Positions 9,361 through 17,257 of a stretch of 64,000 nucleotides of DNA are shown piece by piece. Under the pieces are notes generated by a model. It was not told the origin of the DNA. It saw only the letters and a list, made by a program, of their open reading frames with translations, and did no database searches. Position 1 is the first letter of the stretch; every line of letters starts with the position of its first letter. Made by a program: the position numbers and the translations under genes. Source of the DNA: Streptomyces mirabilis (lineage in GTDB: Bacteria; Actinomycetota; Actinomycetes; Streptomycetales; Streptomycetaceae); contig NZ_JBCJKP010000001.1 in the NCBI RefSeq assembly GCF_039503195.1, forward strand, positions 9,858,001-9,922,000, given 5' to 3'.

Positions 9361-9394
9361 ACCCCCAGCGAAACGGCAACGTTTCGCTGGGGGT
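9361..9394. promoter_or_regulatory. 15-bp perfect hairpin with repeated half-sites
   Basis: Positions 9361-9375 pair perfectly with 9380-9394 around a GCAA tetraloop. It contains CGAAAC and GTTTCG, the half-sites of the palindrome 25 bp away; the two centres are about 42.5 bp apart, four helical turns. Lying upstream of both divergent genes it could be a second operator; as RNA it would also make a very stable terminator. Confidence 0.55.
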
Positions 9395-9450
9395 GCCGGG
9401 TGAGGTGGCCGTCACAGTGGTGGCCGGAGTCGGCCGGCCACTGATGTGTA

Positions 9451-9480
9451 TGCCTTGACGGGAATATAACCGTCGAGGCA
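9451..9480. promoter_or_regulatory. ArsR-type operator candidate
   Basis: Arms 9451-9461 and 9470-9480 form an inverted repeat with 10 of 11 matching positions and an AT-rich centre (GAATATAA), unusual in this GC-rich context. It ends 11 bp before the ArsR start, where an autorepressor would block its own promoter; TTGACG inside it may serve as a -35 element. Confidence 0.5.
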
Positions 9481-9491
9481 TATTGGGGCCC

Positions 9492-9845
9492 ATGTCCGAC
9501 GCCACCCTCTGGACCGCTCTCGCCGACCCCCACCGTCGTGCGATCGTCGCGCTGCTCCTTGAGCGCCCGCGGCCGGTCGGAGAGATCGTGGAGGCGTGCG
9601 GTCTGAGCCAGCCGAGCACGTCGAAGCATCTGCGGGTGCTCCGGGACGCGGGCCTGGTGCGCGTACGACAGGACGCGCAACGCCGTGTCTACGCCCTCGA
9701 CCCGGCCCCGATCGCCGCACTCGACGTCTGGCTGACCCCGTACCGGAAGCTGTGGAACGAGAGCCTTGACGCACTCGGCCGCCGCCTGGACAAGGCGGCG
9801 GGGGAGCCGTCGGACCCCCCGGAAGACCCCACTCCTAAGGACTGA
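9492..9845 (+). CDS. ArsR family winged-helix regulator
   Basis: Small DNA-binding repressor, 117 aa. The winged helix covers about residues 3-80: ALADPHRRAIVALL, then the recognition helix region GLSQPSTSKHLRVLRDAGLV and the wing VRQDAQRRVYALD. It lacks the CxC-type metal site of true arsenic sensors, so it is probably not metal-responsive; its type is usually paired with a downstream AHSA1/SRPBCC protein, which is present 5 bp after the stop. ATG 9492 is preferred over an in-frame TTG at 9483 because it begins the conserved fold and leaves the palindrome untouched. Likely self-regulated through the inverted repeat immediately upstream. Confidence 0.92.
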   Translation: MSDATLWTALADPHRRAIVALLLERPRPVGEIVEACGLSQPSTSKHLRVLRDAGLVRVRQDAQRRVYALDPAPIAALDVWLTPYRKLWNESLDALGRRLDKAAGEPSDPPEDPTPKD

Positions 9846-9850
9846 GCCAC

Positions 9851-10387
9851 ATGTCCGCCGAACCCACCGCGCTCACCGGCACCTACCTCACCCTCGACGA
9901 CGGCCGCCCCGCCGTCCGCTTCAGCCGCACCTACGACCACCCCGTCGACCGCGTCTGGCGGTTCGTGACCGACCCGGACGAACTGGTCGAGTGGTTCCCG
10001 TCCCGGGCCGAGATCGAGCTGCGCCCCGGCGGCACGATCAGGTTCAGCGGCGACCCGAACATGCCCGAGTCCACGGGCCGGGTCCTCGCCGTCGACCCGC
10101 CCCGGCACCTCTCCTTCGACTGGGGCGGCGACGAGCTCCGGTTCGACCTCGACGCCCTGGACGAGAAGCGCACCCACTTCACCCTCACCCACGTCCTCGG
10201 GGCCGAGAACACCGCCGCCCGCAACGGCGCCGGCTGGGAGGTGTGCCTCGCCGCCCTGGACGCGAAGGCCCGCGGCGAGCGTTTCGAGGGCCCGCACGCC
10301 GGGGCCACCGCGCCCTGGAAGGAGATCTACGCCCGTTACGTCGAGGCCGGGGTCCCGTCCGGTGCTCCGGTACCGGGCATGGACTGA
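9851..10387 (+). CDS. SRPBCC (AHSA1-like) domain protein
   Basis: Soluble 178-aa protein of the START/Bet v 1 superfamily, AHSA1 branch. Seen: the opening FSRTYDHPVDRVWRFVTDPD near residues 24-43, EWFP, the beta-strand GTIRFSGDPN and the C-terminal helix GWEVCLAALDA. These proteins have a large hydrophobic cavity and are thought to bind small ligands; in ArsR-SRPBCC pairs they may deliver or sequester the inducer (inference). Cotranscribed with the ArsR gene; converges with the NHLP ABC gene 37 bp away. Confidence 0.9.
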   Translation: MSAEPTALTGTYLTLDDGRPAVRFSRTYDHPVDRVWRFVTDPDELVEWFPSRAEIELRPGGTIRFSGDPNMPESTGRVLAVDPPRHLSFDWGGDELRFDLDALDEKRTHFTLTHVLGAENTAARNGAGWEVCLAALDAKARGERFEGPHAGATAPWKEIYARYVEAGVPSGAPVPGMD

Positions 10388-10424
10388 CGACGCCCCGGTG
10401 CCGGGAGGGACCGATGGCGCCGAC

Positions 10425-13250
10425 TCAGGCCAGCTGCCGGCGCACCAGCTCGTGCAGCCGCCCGCCCGTGTCCGCGAGCAGATGCGCGGGCGGGCCCTGC
10501 TGGGCGACCCGGCCGTCCTCCATCACGATGACACGGTCCGCGTCCAGCACCGTGGACAGCCGGTGCGCGATCACGATCCGGGTGGCGTTGAGCGCCCGGG
10601 TGCTCTCGATGACCGTGCGCTGGGTCTCGTTGTCGAGCGCGCTGGTCGCCTCGTCGAAGAAGAGGATACGGGGCCGCCGGATCAGCGCCTGGGCGATCAT
10701 CAGGCGCTGCCGCTGGCCGCCCGAGATCGCGCCGCTGCCGGAGACGATGGTGTGCAACCCCATCGGCATCCGCTGGATGTCCTCGGCCAGACCGGCCATC
10801 TCGGCCGCCGCCATCGCCTCCTCGGGCGTGTACGGCTCGGTGCCGCAGATGCAGTCCAGGATCGAGCCGGTGAACGGCTGGGCGTGCTGGAGCACCACAC
10901 CGCACTGACGGCGTACGGCGGACTGGTCGAGCGCGCCCAGGTCCTGCCCGTCGTAGAGCACACTGCCCGAGACCGGCTTGTCGAAGCCGATCAGCAGCCG
11001 CAGCAGCGTGGACTTCCCGCAGCCGCTGGGGCCGACGATCGCCACGAACTCGCCGGGCTTGATGTCGAACGACACGTCGTCCAGGACCAGCGGGCCGTCG
11101 TCGGCGTACCGGAAGGACAGCCGCCGGGCCTCGATCGCACCGGACAGCACCCCGGGGCGGGTGCTCGCCACCCGCACCTCCGGCGTGGCGTCGAGCACCG
11201 GCTTGATCTCCTCGAACATCGGCAGCGCGGCCGCCGCCGACACGAACGCACCGGTCACCTGGGTGACCGAGGTCAGCAGCATCGTCATCGACGTGCTGAA
11301 GGTCAGGAAGTCGGCGGCCGACAGCGAGCCGCGCGCCGGACCCGCGAGCAGCATGAACATCAGCAGCGAGCACAACGGCAGGTACACCGCGCCCATCACC
11401 GTCGTGAGGTTCTTGATGCGGCCGACCTTCTGCTGGAGCTCACGGCTGCGCGCGAACTCGCCCGCCCAGGCGGCGTACGCGTAGTTCTCGGCCGCCGCGA
11501 CCCGCAGCTTGGGCAGACCGCGCAGGGTCTGGAACGCCTGGTTGTTCAGCTTGTTGCTGAGCACGACCAGGCGGCGCTGCCAGCGCACCTGCCACAGTCC
11601 GAGCCCGAGGAACGCGGCCGCGATGACGACGAGCATGCCGATCGCGGCGAGCGCCAGGGGCACGCTGTACCAAAGGAGCAGCCCCAGGTTCATCGCGCCG
11701 ACCGTGCCCGCCTGTGCGAGCGTCGGTCCGACGCCCGCGAGGAGGCGGCGGATCGCGCTGATGCCCATGGCGGCGCTGGCCAGCTCACCGGTCGAGCGGG
11801 ACGTGAAGAACTTCGTGGGCAGCCTCAGCAGCCGGTCCCACACGGCCGGTTGGAGCGTCGCCTCGATGCGCCCCTCCATCCGCAGCATCGTGAGGTTCTG
11901 GAGCAGCATGAACGCGGCCGACACGATGCTGGTGACCATGATGGCCAGACAGACCTGCACGATCAGGCCGTGCTGGGCCTTGGGCACGTACGCGCCGAGC
12001 ACCTGGCCGGTGGCGATCGGCACCAGCGCGCCGATCGCGACGGTGACGAGACCGCTGATCGCGAGGTTGCGCAGGTCGCCGCCGGTGCCCTGGAGGCAGA
12101 AGCGCAGCAGCCGCAGCGGGCTCAGCTTCCGCTCGGGCAGCGGCCGGTAGAACATCACGGCCCGCGCCCCGAACTCCGGCGCGTTGGCCTTCTCGACCGG
12201 GGTCTCCCGCCCCGAAGACGGCTGTACGGCCACGTATCCGCCGCGCCGCCACAGCAGCGCGACCGGGGAGCCCGACACGGCGCGGTGGCCCACCAGCGGG
12301 CCGATGTTGTCGCGCCACCAGCGGCCGTCGAGGCGTACGGCACGGGTGCGGACGCGCGAGGCGAGCGCGATCCGCTCCACCGGGTCGAGCCGGTCGCTCT
12401 CGGTGCCGCTCTGCGCGGACTCGGCGAGGGTGATCCCGGACGCGCGGGCGACCAGCTTGCAGGCGGCGTACGTGGCGTCCGCGTCGGCCGCCGTCGGGCG
12501 CTTGGACGACTTGCCGATCGACGCCAGCAGGGTCCGGTCGGCCTGGGCGCGGACGGCCTCGCCCGCCTTGATGCCCGCCGCCGTACGGTCCTCGTGGCTG
12601 GCCTCCAACTGCTCGATCCAGCGGTCGAGCGTGGACAGCAGCCGGTACTGCTGGTCGACCATGCCCTGCCAGACACCGGAGTCCATCAGCAGATCGGCCG
12701 CCGCCTCGGCGCCGTACAGGGAGCCGTACTGGACACTTCCGGGCGGCACCTGCATCCAGAAGACGTCGTCGTCGGTCAGCGCGGCGGCGTTCTCCGTGGC
12801 CATCGGCGCCTGGAAGAGAATGGACAGGCTGCGGCCGACGCCGAGGGCGAGGGCGTACTCCAGCGGGCTCGACGTCGGCGGTACGTACTGGGGGTTGCCG
12901 TAGTCGTCGTAGGACCAGGTCTGGGTGTCCACCGGCTGGTACAGCTCGCGCAGCACGATCCGGCGCACCACACAGTCCCGCAACGGCCGCCCCACGAGGG
13001 TGTGTTGCGGGCCCGCGACGGGGCCGAGCAGCAGGGAGCCCGCTTCGAGGCGGCCGAGGTGGTGCCAGTGGCCCTGCTGGACCGCGTCGACCGCGAACAG
13101 GTCCATGGCGCCCGCCGCCACCAGCCAGAGGACCTGCGGTCCTTCCAGATCGAGGCGTCCGAGGCCGGAGCAGTCGACCGGCGTTCCCATGCCGCCGAGC
13201 GCGCCGAGGACGAGGTCTCCCTCGCGTGCGCCCTCATGAACCGTGGTCAT
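10425..13250 (-). CDS. NHLP-type bacteriocin export ABC transporter, permease/ATPase (second ABC protein)
   Basis: Membrane exporter of 941 aa matching the second ABC protein of NHLP/NHLM peptide secretion cassettes. About 320 N-terminal residues form the family-specific cytoplasmic region, followed by an ABC-type transmembrane domain (about 390-690) and a nucleotide-binding domain with Walker A GPSGCGKST near residue 738, signature SGGQRQRL and Walker B ILFFDEATSALD. It has no C39 peptidase domain, unlike its partner. The start lies one base after the stop of the peptidase-ABC gene, so the two are cotranslated and may form a heterodimer (inference). It is the last gene of a four-gene operon that starts with a double-glycine peptide at 16588. 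Confidence 0.9.
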   Translation of the reverse strand: MTTVHEGAREGDLVLGALGGMGTPVDCSGLGRLDLEGPQVLWLVAAGAMDLFAVDAVQQGHWHHLGRLEAGSLLLGPVAGPQHTLVGRPLRDCVVRRIVLRELYQPVDTQTWSYDDYGNPQYVPPTSSPLEYALALGVGRSLSILFQAPMATENAAALTDDDVFWMQVPPGSVQYGSLYGAEAAADLLMDSGVWQGMVDQQYRLLSTLDRWIEQLEASHEDRTAAGIKAGEAVRAQADRTLLASIGKSSKRPTAADADATYAACKLVARASGITLAESAQSGTESDRLDPVERIALASRVRTRAVRLDGRWWRDNIGPLVGHRAVSGSPVALLWRRGGYVAVQPSSGRETPVEKANAPEFGARAVMFYRPLPERKLSPLRLLRFCLQGTGGDLRNLAISGLVTVAIGALVPIATGQVLGAYVPKAQHGLIVQVCLAIMVTSIVSAAFMLLQNLTMLRMEGRIEATLQPAVWDRLLRLPTKFFTSRSTGELASAAMGISAIRRLLAGVGPTLAQAGTVGAMNLGLLLWYSVPLALAAIGMLVVIAAAFLGLGLWQVRWQRRLVVLSNKLNNQAFQTLRGLPKLRVAAAENYAYAAWAGEFARSRELQQKVGRIKNLTTVMGAVYLPLCSLLMFMLLAGPARGSLSAADFLTFSTSMTMLLTSVTQVTGAFVSAAAALPMFEEIKPVLDATPEVRVASTRPGVLSGAIEARRLSFRYADDGPLVLDDVSFDIKPGEFVAIVGPSGCGKSTLLRLLIGFDKPVSGSVLYDGQDLGALDQSAVRRQCGVVLQHAQPFTGSILDCICGTEPYTPEEAMAAAEMAGLAEDIQRMPMGLHTIVSGSGAISGGQRQRLMIAQALIRRPRILFFDEATSALDNETQRTVIESTRALNATRIVIAHRLSTVLDADRVIVMEDGRVAQQGPPAHLLADTGGRLHELVRRQLA

Positions 13251-13251
13251 C

Positions 13252-15474
13252 TCATCGCTCCTTGACCAGCTCGGCGTACGGACCGCCGGCCGCCACCAGG
13301 GCGTCGTGCCGCCCGCGTTCCACGATCGTGCCGTGCTGCAGCACGACGATCTCGTCGCTGTCGCGCACCGTGCTGAGCCGGTGCGCGATCACCACACAGG
13401 CGCAGCCGCGCTTGCGCAGGTTGTCGATGACCGTCTGCTCGGTCTCGGCGTCCAGCGCGCTGGTCACCTCGTCGAGCACCAGGATGCTGGGCCGGCGCAC
13501 CAAAGCCCGTGCGATCTCCAGGCGTTGGCGCTGGCCACCGGAGAAGTTGCGGCCGTCCTGCTCGACCCGGCTGTGGATGCCACCGGGGCGGCGCGTGACG
13601 ACGTCGTACAGCGCCGCGTCCTCCAACGCCGCGACCACGGCCTCGTCGGGGATCGACGGATCCCACAGGGCCACGTTGTCGCGGACCGTCCCCTCGAAGA
13701 GGAACACGTCCTGGTCGACGAAGGAGACGGAGGCGGCGAGCGCGCCGCGCGGGATGTCCTCCAGCCGCTGCCCGTCGATGCGGATGGTGCCCTCCCACGG
13801 GGCGTACAGGCCCGATATGAGCCTGGAGACCGTGGACTTGCCGCTGCCCGAGCCGCCGACCAGGGCCACCTGCTGGCCCGGGCCGACCGTCAGGGAGAAG
13901 CCGGTGAGCAGGGGTTTGTCGAGCGGGCTGTAGCCGAACGTGATGTTCTCCAGCTCGACATGACCCTGGAGCCGGCGGGTGGACTCGCCGCTGCCGGAGC
14001 GGGCGTAGAGCGGGTCGGTCTGGAAGTTCTCGACGTCCTTGAGCCGGGCCACGTCGGCGGCGAAGTCCTGGATGCGGCCCGCGACGCCGTTGAGCCGGGT
14101 GAGGGGCGCGGTGAAGCGGGTGACCAGGGCCTGGAAGGCGACGAGCAGACCGACGGAGATGTGTCCCTCGACCGCCCGCAGACCGCCGATCCACAGGATC
14201 AGCGCGGAGTTGAGCGTCGCGAGCGTCGGTGCGACCACGCCCAGCCAGGCGCTCGGCACCCCGAGGCGCTGCTGCTCCTCCAGCGTGGTCGCGTGCTGCC
14301 CGGCCCACTTGCGGAAGTAGCCGTCCTCCCCGCCGGTCGCCTTCATCGTCTCGATCAACTGGAGCCCGGTGTAGGCGGTGTTGGTGAGGCGCGCGTTGTC
14401 GGCGCGCAGCTTCGCCGTACGGGTGGCGCGCAGCCGGATCACCACGCGCATCGCGATCACGTTGAGCAGCGCGACGCCGATGCCTACGGCCGTGAGCTGC
14501 GGGTCGTAGGTGTAGAGGAGCACCGCGTACAGGACGACCACGATCGCGTCCACGCCGGCCGCCGCGAGGTCGCGGGCCAGGGTCTCGGCCACCGCGTCGT
14601 TCGACTGGAGCCGCTGCACCAGGTCGGCCGGGCTGCGCTGGGAGAAGAAGGTGACGGGAAGCCGCAGCAGATGGCGCAGGAAGCGGGCGCTGGAGAGCGT
14701 GGAGGAGATGATCCGGCCGTGCAGCAGGTTCGCCTGCTGGAGCCAGGTCAGCACGACGGTCAGCGCCACACAGGCGCCCATCGACGCGAACAGCACGCCC
14801 AGCAACGAGGTCCGGCCGCCGATGAGATACGTGTCGATGTACGTCCGGCTCAGCGCGGGGACCGCCGCGCCGACCGCGACCAGCAGCAGGCTCGCCAGCA
14901 CGGCCGCGGGCATCGTGCCCGAGGTGCCGCGCAGCCGGGCCGGCATGGCACCCAGGACGCCAGGCTTGCGGCCGCCCTTGTGGAAGTCGGGCCCCGGCTC
15001 CATGACCAGCACCACACCCGTGAAGCTGGTGTCGAAGTCCTCCATCGGCACGAAACGGCGGCCCTTGCCGGGGTCGTTGATGTGCACCCCGCGCCGACCG
15101 AAACGGCGGCCCATGCCGTCGTAGACGACGTAGTGGTTGAACTCCCAGAACAGGATCGCGGGCGCCTTCACTTCGGCGAGCGCGGCCGTGTCCATCTGCA
15201 TGCCCTTGGCCGTGAGGCCGTAACTGCGCGCCGCCTTGAGCAGGTTGCTGGCGCGTGAGCCGTCCCGGGAGACACCGCAGGCGATGCGCAGCTCTTCGAG
15301 GGGGATGTGGCGGCCGTAGTGGCCGAGCACCATGGCCAGGGAGGCGGCGCCACACTCCACGGCCTCCATCTGGAGGACGGTGGGGGTGCGGACCGTCTTC
15401 CCCTTCGCCTTGGGGACGGTGCGCTTGGGCGGGGCGGTGCGGCGTCTGCTCCGGGTGTCTGGTGCGGTGGTCAC
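13252..15474 (-). CDS. NHLP-type export ABC transporter with C39 leader peptidase
   Basis: 740-aa peptidase/permease/ATPase that cleaves leader peptides after Gly-Gly and exports the product. The C39 domain (about 30-165) has the catalytic Cys41 in EAVECGAASL, His in FNHYVVYDGM and Asp in INDPGKG, so it appears active. A transmembrane domain follows, then an ATPase domain with GGSGSGKST, FSGGQRQRLEIARAL and ILVLDEVTSALD. GTG 15474 is chosen because it forms a GTGA overlap with the preceding gene's stop and suits the family's short basic N-terminus; a longer frame to 15576 would overlap the adaptor gene by over 100 bp. It is the processing enzyme expected for the peptide encoded at 16373-16588. 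Confidence 0.93.
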   Translation of the reverse strand: MTTAPDTRSRRRTAPPKRTVPKAKGKTVRTPTVLQMEAVECGAASLAMVLGHYGRHIPLEELRIACGVSRDGSRASNLLKAARSYGLTAKGMQMDTAALAEVKAPAILFWEFNHYVVYDGMGRRFGRRGVHINDPGKGRRFVPMEDFDTSFTGVVLVMEPGPDFHKGGRKPGVLGAMPARLRGTSGTMPAAVLASLLLVAVGAAVPALSRTYIDTYLIGGRTSLLGVLFASMGACVALTVVLTWLQQANLLHGRIISSTLSSARFLRHLLRLPVTFFSQRSPADLVQRLQSNDAVAETLARDLAAAGVDAIVVVLYAVLLYTYDPQLTAVGIGVALLNVIAMRVVIRLRATRTAKLRADNARLTNTAYTGLQLIETMKATGGEDGYFRKWAGQHATTLEEQQRLGVPSAWLGVVAPTLATLNSALILWIGGLRAVEGHISVGLLVAFQALVTRFTAPLTRLNGVAGRIQDFAADVARLKDVENFQTDPLYARSGSGESTRRLQGHVELENITFGYSPLDKPLLTGFSLTVGPGQQVALVGGSGSGKSTVSRLISGLYAPWEGTIRIDGQRLEDIPRGALAASVSFVDQDVFLFEGTVRDNVALWDPSIPDEAVVAALEDAALYDVVTRRPGGIHSRVEQDGRNFSGGQRQRLEIARALVRRPSILVLDEVTSALDAETEQTVIDNLRKRGCACVVIAHRLSTVRDSDEIVVLQHGTIVERGRHDALVAAGGPYAELVKER

Positions 15475-16280
15475 GGCAGGAGCCAATCGACGGGGCGCTG
15501 ATCGGCCAGGCGGATCGAACCCGTGGCCAGGGTCATGGAGGTGAGCGCGAACGGCGGCCCGTCGGCCGAGGACCACTTCAGGCCGCTCTTCGTCGCGGCG
15601 GAGCGGTCGAGGCGGACCAGGACGGCCACCGGCCTGCCCTTCTTGGTGAATTGTTCGCCGAGTTGGCTGTCACCGAGGAAGGAGGAGATCTGCTGGGGGG
15701 TCTGCACGCTCCGGCCGACCGCCTTCACATGGCCGCGCAGTACCCCGTACTGCTGGGTCGGCACCGACTGCACGGTGAGGTCGACCGCGGCGTTCGCGGG
15801 GATGGTGGCGGCGCTCTCGGCGGGGACGTACACCGTCGCGTAGAGCGGATCGTCGGCGTGGGCGACCTTCTCCACGGCGGCGACGTTCGCGCCGGTCGAG
15901 ATGATCGCGCCGATGGTGGCGGCCAGCGCGGTGACGCGTCCCGCGGCGACCGTGCGGACGACGGTCGTAGCGCCCTGGGTCGTACGGACCTTGAGCACCG
16001 GCGCGTTCGCGGCGAGCCGTTCGCCCTCCTGGGCGACGACCTCGGTGACCTGCCCCGCGACGGGGCTCTGCAGGATGTAGCTGCCCTCGCCGTGGGTGAG
16101 GACGGCGGGCGCGCTCACGGTGGACGCCACCGTGCCCGTCACGGCCCAGACGGACGCCGCCGCCATGACGACCACCGTCACGGACAGGGCGAGCCAGCCC
16201 TGGGGGCGGGCGAAGCGCACCGGAAGGTCGAGCTCTTCGGGCGACTGCAGCTTGGCGAGGGCCTGTTGGCGGAACTGCAC
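15471..16280 (-). CDS. HlyD-like membrane fusion protein of the NHLP export system
   Basis: 269-aa periplasm-facing adaptor of the peptide exporter. Seen: a short cytoplasmic N-terminus (MQFRQQALAKLQSPEELDLP), one transmembrane helix at about residues 29-50, then a biotinyl-lipoyl-like hairpin region (ILQSPVAGQVTEVVAQEGE) and the beta-rich HlyD core (TVYVPAESAATIPANAAVDL). In NHLP cassettes this protein accompanies the two ABC proteins (family knowledge). It overlaps the C39-ABC gene by 4 bp and is separated from the precursor gene by 92 bp carrying a hairpin. Gram-positive hosts lack an outer membrane, so it probably guides the peptide through the cell wall or stabilises the complex (inference). 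Confidence 0.88.
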   Translation of the reverse strand: MQFRQQALAKLQSPEELDLPVRFARPQGWLALSVTVVVMAAASVWAVTGTVASTVSAPAVLTHGEGSYILQSPVAGQVTEVVAQEGERLAANAPVLKVRTTQGATTVVRTVAAGRVTALAATIGAIISTGANVAAVEKVAHADDPLYATVYVPAESAATIPANAAVDLTVQSVPTQQYGVLRGHVKAVGRSVQTPQQISSFLGDSQLGEQFTKKGRPVAVLVRLDRSAATKSGLKWSSADGPPFALTSMTLATGSIRLADQRPVDWLLP

Positions 16281-16322
16281 GGGACTTCCCTCACCTGTTC
16301 GAGAGGTTTATGGCATCCGAGA

Positions 16323-16353
16323 AGTCCCGGAACCGGGGAGTGGTTCCGGGACT
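16323..16353. terminator. Hairpin between precursor peptide and exporter genes
   Basis: A 12-bp perfect stem (16323-16334 with 16342-16353, seven-base loop) lies within the operon, between the end of the peptide gene and the HlyD-like gene. A partial terminator here would give more precursor mRNA than transporter mRNA, a common arrangement in bacteriocin operons (inference). Confidence 0.7.
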
Positions 16354-16372
16354 CAACGGCACTGAAACGCGA

Positions 16373-16588
16373 TCAGAGACCGGCGACCAGGCCCGTGACC
16401 GGGGCGGTGTTGAGGCCGGTGACACCCTCGACGGTGCCGACGACCGTGTTGACCAGGCCGGACACCGGGGCAACACCGTCGACCAGGCCGGTGACGGTGC
16501 CGACGGCGTTCAGCGACAGACCGCCGGAGACGTTGTCGAGGTCGGCGTCCGAGATCTCGGCGGTGGCAACCTGGGGGGTGGAGTTCAT
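16373..16588 (-). CDS. Double-glycine leader peptide, putative NHLP-exported bacteriocin-like precursor
   Basis: 71-aa peptide, first gene of the export operon. The leader ends in EISDADLDNVSGG, a classic Gly-Gly site for the C39 peptidase encoded two genes on; cleavage after residue 23 would release a 48-residue core. The core is almost entirely G, V, L, T, A, N, S and P, repeats VTGLV/VSGLV-like segments, has only two acidic and no basic residues, and contains no Cys. It therefore cannot be a lanthipeptide or sactipeptide, and no modification enzyme is adjacent. The leader is not nitrile-hydratase-like or Nif11-like. ATG 16588 is preferred to the longer open frame because the leader starts there and AAGGGAAG is suitably spaced upstream. 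Function unknown: bacteriocin, signal or surface peptide. Confidence 0.85.
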   Translation of the reverse strand: MNSTPQVATAEISDADLDNVSGGLSLNAVGTVTGLVDGVAPVSGLVNTVVGTVEGVTGLNTAPVTGLVAGL

Positions 16589-17257
16589 GAGGGAACTTCC
16601 CTTCGTATGGATATTCATAAGGGGGAGAGCGGCCCCCCTCTGGGGACAGATGACGGCCGCCACCGCGGGGGTGCGGCACCCGATTCCGGGCGCTGTGCGG
16701 CACCCGTTCCCGGATCCCTGGCTGCGACCTCCGCGGTGCAACGGATCAAAGCACGCTCGCGGTGCGCGCATCCAATCAACCGGGGCTCTCACCTGCGAAC
16801 TTGAGGGTGGCCAGGGCCCAACCGTGCAGGTGTGCGCACGTCTCGGCAGTCAGTTCTTCACATGCTGCACGGCATTGTTCCGTCCCCACGCTTGTCGCCC
16901 CGCGCTCGAAAGGGACAGTCCCACCGCAATGGCGCGGAGGGGGGCGCGCGAGTGTGCAGATCTGCTGTCCACCGTGACGCGCCTGCGTATTCGATGTGCA
17001 GATTCCCTGAAGCCGGGATTCCGTTCCCGCCGGAAGACGGACCGTTACCGATCGGTGGCGCACCGTGTCGGATCCGCCGCTCACTCGGTGTAATGGCCCG
17101 ATTGCCTGGTATTTCCAGGGTTTGGTCAAGCCAACTCGGCTCTTTTTTAAACACAGTTGAACAGCCCCCGCGGCCCACGCGTATCAACAGGCATCCAGGC
17201 GCCCCCCAGTCAGCCGCCGGACGGTGGCCTCGACCCCGTCCCCAGGAGGTCAAAGAG
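16589..17257. other. 669-bp divergent intergenic region
   Basis: No convincing gene: open frames here on both strands lack codon bias and recognisable motifs. It must carry the promoters of the NHLP operon (minus) and the S1 protease (plus). It is less GC-rich than its surroundings, with the AT patch TTTTTTAAACACAGTTGAAC at about 17142-17161 upstream of the protease and TATGAATATCCATA on the minus strand some 20 bp before the precursor start. Confidence 0.5.

Noticed and set aside
9361..9394. Riboswitch or small RNA
   Set aside because: It is a simple perfect stem with a tetraloop, lacking any conserved riboswitch block, and lies where operators are expected.
13252..15576. Longer form of the C39 ABC protein starting at 15576
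   Set aside because: It would overlap the HlyD-like gene by 106 bp; the GTG at 15474 gives a 4-bp coupling overlap and the expected short N-terminus.
16373..16588. Lanthipeptide precursor
   Set aside because: The core has Ser/Thr but no Cys, and no LanM, LanKC or LanB/C-type enzyme is encoded nearby.
16626..17253. Additional genes in the 16.6-17.25 kb intergenic region
   Set aside because: Frames on both strands are Arg/Pro/Gly-rich shadows without ribosome sites, codon bias or motifs.
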